64,000 nt of DNA from Brucella grignonensis (GTDB taxonomy: Bacteria; Pseudomonadota; Alphaproteobacteria; Rhizobiales; Rhizobiaceae): the NCBI RefSeq assembly GCF_002252505.1, contig NZ_NNRL01000151.1:124001-188000 (forward strand), given 5' to 3'. Shown piece after piece: positions 60,200 to 64,000 of this stretch. The notes beneath the pieces were generated by a model, which was not told where the DNA came from, made no database searches, and saw nothing but the letters and a program-made list of their open reading frames with translations. Numbering within the stretch: the first letter of the stretch is position 1; each line of letters opens with the position of its first letter. The translations under genes were made by a program, and so were the position numbers.

Positions 60200-60906
60200 G
60201 ACAATTCCATCTCCGCGCTGTCACTTGTAATCTTTCCGCCTTCAAGGCGGATGCGGCGCTGCAAATATTGCATCAGCTGCGGATCATGCGTGACGACCAC
60301 CAATGTCGCCTTTTCTTCAGTCGCAAGCCGCACCAGAAGCTCGGCAACATCGCCACCGGTTTTTTGATCAAGACTTGCGGTCGGCTCGTCGGCCACGATC
60401 ACACCTGGCTTTGAAAGAAGCGCACGCGCGATAGCCACGCGCTGCATCTCGCCACGTGACAGGGTTTCGATATGTTGGGCGGGGCGCACAATCCCGACTG
60501 TTTTTAGCAATTGAAGTGCCCGCTCGCGATCTGCCAGCTTCACCCTACCACTCAGCTTGAGCGGCAACAGCACATTGGCCAGTGCCGAAAGACCGGGAAA
60601 CAGATGAAAATCCTGCATCACCAGCCCGATATTGCGCGCACGAAACGCATCGCGCCTGAAAGAAGACAGGCTGCTGATTTCCGTTTCGTCCCAGACGATT
60701 TTGCCTGCTTTCACAGGTTCGAGACCGGTTATGGCGTTGACCAGCGTGCTTTTACCCGAGCCGGAGGCACCGGTAATTGCCAGATGACCACCAGCAACCA
60801 GATTGAATTTTTCAATGGAAAGCACGGGCAATGCAAGACCCGGAAACCGCACTTCCAGATTGGCAATATCGAGCGACAGGCCCGATGGCTTGGCAAGCAT
60901 CATCAT
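60196..60906 (-). CDS. LolD/MacB-like ABC ATPase
   Basis: A 236-residue ATPase: Walker [15 protein letters not shown] near residue 41, signature [15 protein letters not shown] near 150 and Walker B VIVADEPTASLDQ near 172. The Q-loop VMQDFHLFPGLSALANVLLPL is as in LolD/MacB. It overlaps the permease start and abuts the DUF3299-like gene, so the three are one operon. Confidence 0.92.
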   Translation of the reverse strand: MMMLAKPSGLSLDIANLEVRFPGLALPVLSIEKFNLVAGGHLAITGASGSGKSTLVNAITGLEPVKAGKIVWDETEISSLSSFRRDAFRARNIGLVMQDFHLFPGLSALANVLLPLKLSGRVKLADRERALQLLKTVGIVRPAQHIETLSRGEMQRVAIARALLSKPGVIVADEPTASLDQKTGGDVAELLVRLATEEKATLVVVTHDPQLMQYLQRRIRLEGGKITSDSAEMELS

Positions 60907-61367
60907 CAGACCGTTTTGAAAGAAGCGTCACGCAGGCGAAGCTGGCTGACAAAACCGGTTTCAGGATCGGTCCAGGAACCATATTCGAGCGTGCCCTGCG
61001 TCAATATCGGTGCATTGAACTGAACAAATGTCTGTTTGGAAGCCAGATAAACAACCACGATATTGTCCGGCCAGTCGGAATCCGAGGAACAGAACGGGCA
61101 GATCGACATCGGAATTTCCGTCAGAACGAAGAAATTGGCCTCGGCCTTGAGTGGCGGCGCCATAAACCCGCTGATCGCCACTTGCTTACCGGAAGCATTT
61201 TTGACCTGATCGGAGAACTCAAGGCCCAGAACGCCAAAGCTCTTATAGAGGTTGTCGAAACCAAGCTGTTCTGCTGCCTGCGCTCTGTTGGCAATGCACA
61301 TCAAGGGCGCGGTTGCCAATGCACCAAGCATGAGTTGCCTGCGATTGAAATGCTGTCCTGTGCGCAT
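60906..61367 (-). CDS. DUF3299-like periplasmic protein
   Basis: A 153-residue exported protein; the N-terminus has a twin-arginine-like RRQLMLGALATAPLMCIANRA signal. The core GKQVAISGFMAPPLKAEANF and PFCSSDSDWPDNIVVVYL matches the outline of DUF3299 (short beta-rich domain with a conserved Cys-containing loop). Set of DUF3299-like protein, MacB-type permease and ATPase is reminiscent of a zinc-uptake ABC system reported in Vibrio; that link is from memory and inferential. It begins 59 bp after phoA on the same strand. Confidence 0.65.
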   Translation of the reverse strand: MRTGQHFNRRQLMLGALATAPLMCIANRAQAAEQLGFDNLYKSFGVLGLEFSDQVKNASGKQVAISGFMAPPLKAEANFFVLTEIPMSICPFCSSDSDWPDNIVVVYLASKQTFVQFNAPILTQGTLEYGSWTDPETGFVSQLRLRDASFKTV

Positions 61368-61389
61368 CCTGAACTCCTGTCTAAATGGA

Positions 61390-61408
61390 CAGGCGGGAAG
61401 CCCGCCTG
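61390..61408 (-). other. Intercistronic hairpin between phoA and the DUF3299-like gene
   Basis: CAGGCGGG and CCCGCCTG pair over AAG. No T run follows on the minus strand, so it more probably stabilises the phoA mRNA or reduces read-through than stops transcription. Confidence 0.55.
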
Positions 61409-61426
61409 CCCTTATTCAAAAGACGA

Positions 61427-63184
61427 TTACTCGGACTTTGCTTTGCCAAGCGCGAAAGTATCGGCCAGCACACGGTAAACGTCGCTCTGTTCCATATAGC
61501 CGCGAAGACCTTCGGAACCTGGACCCGTTGCCTGCAGAACAACGTCATCGACGGCATGAACGCCGGTATCATCTTCCTTGGGCAAGTTGCCCTGAACGAA
61601 GACCGCACCCGGAACGTCCTTGTAGACCTCATTGGCTACATATTCGCCCTTCTCGTTCTTAACGGCAGGCACGAAAGCACCATCCATCTTTGGACGGAAG
61701 GTTTCGTAATGATCCGGGCCGTTATTGGCGGCGAGGAACAGACGACGCGATACGTCAACACGATCCGGATAACCGTCGCCATTGGTGTCTTCGTAGTTCG
61801 GGAATCCGGCGGCATCATAGGTGCCAACCTTTTCGCGCATTTCATCGCCCGGCTTTTCATCATCGACCGTGCCAATAATGGCAACGCCATGGGTGTGGTC
61901 GCCGGTGACAATGATCAGCGTATCCGGGTTCTTTTCGGCAAATTCGCGTGCAACGCCAACGGCTTTGTCGAACTCAATGGTTTCGACCAGCGCTCGATCC
62001 CAATCGAGCGGATGGCTCATCTTATCAACCGATGCGCCTTCAACCATCAGGAAGAAGCCTTCCGGATTCTTGGAGAGCTTTTCGAGAGCCGTCTTGGTCA
62101 TTTCAACAAGACCCGGCTGGTTCGGGAACTTTTCGACAGTGCCCTTCTTGAGGAACTCACGGTCAAGCGTCACGTCCATATTGCCGGTGTGGAAAAGGCC
62201 GAGCAGCTTGTCCTGATTGGACGTGCCCGATGCAGCAAGCTCGTCCTTGCTGGTGACCAATGCGTAACCCGCATCTTTGAATAGCTGGATATAATCCTTG
62301 TCGTCCTTGCGCTTGGAGCCGGGAACGTCTTTTCCGAGAAAGTAAGCAGAACCACCGCCCAAAAGAACATCTGGCTTCACGTCATATATCATGCCGACAA
62401 TATCAGCCTTATCGGCGCGCTTACGCGTATGTGCAACGAGTGCGGCAGGAGTTGCATCCTGCAGTTCGGAGGTCGAAACAATACCGATCGACTTGCCTGT
62501 TTCGCGGCGCATCGCTTCTGCAATGGTTTCGACCTTCGGGTCGTCCAGGCTGTTCGGCGTGCGGTCGGCATAGACGCCGAGTGCATTCACGCGCGACTTA
62601 TGACCCGTCATATATGCCGACATGGTGTTCGCACTGTCGGTCGCAATCGAATGAGTCGACGAAGTACCGATGAAAGCGACCGGTGGAATGTCGTCCATAG
62701 CAAGGCGGCCATTGGCTTTACCTTCGCTCATGCCCTTGGACATGATGCGCGCGCCGGTGCGGTGAGCAACCGAAAGACCATCGGCAATCAGGAAGATGAT
62801 GTTCTTGGCCTTGGCTTCATTGCCAGTCGAGTAAACATCCCAGTTGACCGACTTTGTTTCATCGCCAGCAGAAACTTCAACCTTATAATCGCCAGCCTTG
62901 CCGATTTTCAGGCCGCGCAAAATAAGAGCTGAGCCCAGAACCTTGTCTTCAGCGCCTTTTTCTTCAGCCGTAAATTCGGCTTTGCTGCCAAATACAGCTT
63001 CATAGTCCTGACCATTGACGGTGATCTTCACGTCCTCTGGCTTGACGACCTTATCGAACTCAACCTTGAAATCGAATGGCGAATTGACAAGGATTGTCGC
63101 CCGGTCAATCGGATAGACCGTTGCAGCACCAGCTGCCGTCGTCAACATAGTTGCGGAGGCGAGAGCAAGAAGCAGTTTGCGCAT
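61427..63184 (-). CDS. phoA: Alkaline phosphatase (PhoA family)
   Basis: A 585-residue periplasmic alkaline phosphatase, larger than E. coli PhoA (471). Signal peptide MRKLLLALASATMLTTAAGA is cleaved near AGA-AT, followed by a beta-rich N-terminal domain (about residues 25-125) absent from the E. coli enzyme. The catalytic nucleophile lies in ATDSANTMSAYMTG; metal ligands in FLIADGLS, MVEGASVDKMSHPLDW and VTGDHTHGV. Start 63184 follows GGGGA. A Pho-box-like site lies 52 bp upstream. Zinc-dependent, which makes the ABC genes downstream of interest. Confidence 0.93.
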   Translation of the reverse strand: MRKLLLALASATMLTTAAGAATVYPIDRATILVNSPFDFKVEFDKVVKPEDVKITVNGQDYEAVFGSKAEFTAEEKGAEDKVLGSALILRGLKIGKAGDYKVEVSAGDETKSVNWDVYSTGNEAKAKNIIFLIADGLSVAHRTGARIMSKGMSEGKANGRLAMDDIPPVAFIGTSSTHSIATDSANTMSAYMTGHKSRVNALGVYADRTPNSLDDPKVETIAEAMRRETGKSIGIVSTSELQDATPAALVAHTRKRADKADIVGMIYDVKPDVLLGGGSAYFLGKDVPGSKRKDDKDYIQLFKDAGYALVTSKDELAASGTSNQDKLLGLFHTGNMDVTLDREFLKKGTVEKFPNQPGLVEMTKTALEKLSKNPEGFFLMVEGASVDKMSHPLDWDRALVETIEFDKAVGVAREFAEKNPDTLIIVTGDHTHGVAIIGTVDDEKPGDEMREKVGTYDAAGFPNYEDTNGDGYPDRVDVSRRLFLAANNGPDHYETFRPKMDGAFVPAVKNEKGEYVANEVYKDVPGAVFVQGNLPKEDDTGVHAVDDVVLQATGPGSEGLRGYMEQSDVYRVLADTFALGKAKSE

Positions 63185-63235
63185 ATCGGAAATCCCCACT
63201 GTGTAATGCGTGCGAAGCTCAAATAAGAAAGCTAG

Positions 63236-63253
63236 ATGACACTGGTATAACAG
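63236..63253 (-). promoter_or_regulatory. Pho-box-like site upstream of phoA
   Basis: On the minus strand CTGTTAT-ACCA-GTGTCAT matches two CTGTCAT units at 6/7 each with the exact 4-bp spacer used by PhoB. It is 52 bp upstream of the start codon. The remaining intergenic sequence to 63390 is AT-rich and shows no other clear element. Confidence 0.65.
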
Positions 63254-63390
63254 CGAGCCTATTTATTCATAAATTTTAGTTTGCCGGCTATCTTTATCGA
63301 TCGACAGTTTTACGTACACGTTTCATACCCCTTCATGGCAATGTAAAAAACGTGGGCTAATTGTCTGCGGATCAATCAGACAGGTGACAT

Positions 63391-64000
63391 ATGATACGCA
63401 AAACGCTCTCGATCATTCCATTGACCGCAATCCTGTTCAGCACAGCCCTGCCTGTCTTTGCGCAAGAAAAAGTGCCCACTTTGGTCGGCGAGTTTGTTCT
63501 GCCGACCGGGCTGAAACTCAATGGTGTGGAATTTGGCGGTATTTCCGGCCTTGATTACGATCCGGCCCAAAATGTCTATTATGCGATTTCCGATGATAGG
63601 TCGGAGAAGGCCCCTGCCCGATTCTACAAGCTCAAGCTCGATATTGATGGAGCTGGCATTCATGGGTTGGATATTCTTGAAACGACTACGCTGCTTGATG
63701 CTGGCGGCAAGCCTTTCACCGTCAAGGATGTCGATGCGGAAAGCATTCGCTTCAACCCTGAAACCCAGACGCTCTACTGGTCCAGCGAAGGCGATCTCAC
63801 AGGAAAGCCATCTATCCGTGAAATGAAACTCGACGGCACCTTTGTTCGTGAGTTCAAACTGCCGGAAGCCTATCTGCCGGATGAAAATAAAACACACGGC
63901 ACGCGAAACAATCTGGCTTTTGAAAGTCTCGCAATCACTGCGGACGGGAAGATGCTTCTGGCTGGTACAGAAAACGCCCTGGCTCAGGATGGTGACATTG
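63391..64000 (+). CDS. Phytase-like esterase domain protein (partial, 3' end outside window)
   Basis: About 203 N-terminal residues are visible. ATG at 63391 follows GGTG. A signal peptide MIRKTLSIIPLTAILFSTAL is cleaved near VFA-QE. The mature part (GVEFGGISGLDYDPAQNVYY, YAISDDRSEKAPARFYKL, DAESIRFNPETQTLYWSSEG, NNLAFESLAIT) matches the esterase-like activity of phytase family, a beta-propeller-type periplasmic protein. It is divergent from phoA, so a link to phosphate acquisition is plausible, though the Pho-box-like site is oriented to phoA. Confidence 0.85.
   Translation, partial: MIRKTLSIIPLTAILFSTALPVFAQEKVPTLVGEFVLPTGLKLNGVEFGGISGLDYDPAQNVYYAISDDRSEKAPARFYKLKLDIDGAGIHGLDILETTTLLDAGGKPFTVKDVDAESIRFNPETQTLYWSSEGDLTGKPSIREMKLDGTFVREFKLPEAYLPDENKTHGTRNNLAFESLAITADGKMLLAGTENALAQDGDI

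Noticed and set aside
61385-62284. 299-codon open frame antisense to phoA
   Set aside because: No motif; phoA is intact on the other strand.

Overview
The window looks like a chromosome segment of a Brucellaceae alphaproteobacterium (Brucella/Ochrobactrum type). The grounds are the family-level resemblance of almost every protein, the NadQ-type NAD regulator, the class Ib nrdHIEF operon under a cobalamin riboswitch, the nirK/nirV/nnrA plus norEFCBQD denitrification set, and short dispersed palindromic repeats (GAGCATGAT... and TGCGTAAAAACAAA families) between genes. I see no insertion sequence, prophage, CRISPR array, rRNA or tRNA. Species-level assignment is not possible from reading alone.

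Layout, left to right. 1-2956: NAD de novo synthesis (nadB partial, nadA) behind the repressor gene nadQ, with two palindromic operators in the nadQ-nadA gap. 3.2-12.8 kb: a catabolic locus with a polar amino-acid type ABC importer, an AbgB-like M20 amidohydrolase, two short-chain dehydrogenases, an IclR regulator, a polysaccharide-deacetylase-family hydrolase and a second orphan binding protein. 12.9-17.5 kb: nrdHIEF on the minus strand, preceded by a promoter overlapped by two NrdR boxes, a cobalamin riboswitch, a possible leader peptide and an intrinsic terminator. 17.6-22.6 kb: an SDR, an iron-dependent alcohol dehydrogenase with a palindromic operator and structured leader, a polytopic permease and a CDF metal exporter.

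22.7-24.5 kb: nnrS and pseudoazurin, the latter behind an FNR-type box. 25-28 kb: a BacA/YddA-like ABC exporter, a small membrane protein and cutC. 28.1-32.1 kb: an N-acetylglucosamine catabolic operon (unusual RpiR/DeoR hybrid regulator, SIS-type deaminase, ROK kinase, nagA). 32.3-38.9 kb: arginine/ornithine uptake and degradation (ocd, rocB, ABC importer) with a divergent Lrp-type regulator.

39-57.4 kb is an anaerobic-respiration island. ubiX-ubiD lie divergent from ubiTUV (oxygen-independent ubiquinone synthesis) with an FNR box between them. Then come a DUF2478 gene, norDQBCFE, a small membrane protein with a hemerythrin-domain protein, a beta-carbonic anhydrase, a four-gene operon of poorly described function (DUF2249, NnrS-like membrane protein, tandem DUF2249, DUF59), and nirK, nirV and nnrA. 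Two kinds of Crp/Fnr-family box can be told apart: TTGAT-N4-ATCAA at pseudoazurin and ubiT, and TTGYG-N4-NRCAA at norE, norC and nirK. 57.5-64 kb: a TerC-family protein with a structured leader, then an ABC system (His-rich permease, ATPase, DUF3299-like periplasmic protein) downstream of phoA, which has a Pho-box-like site, and a partial phytase-like esterase gene.
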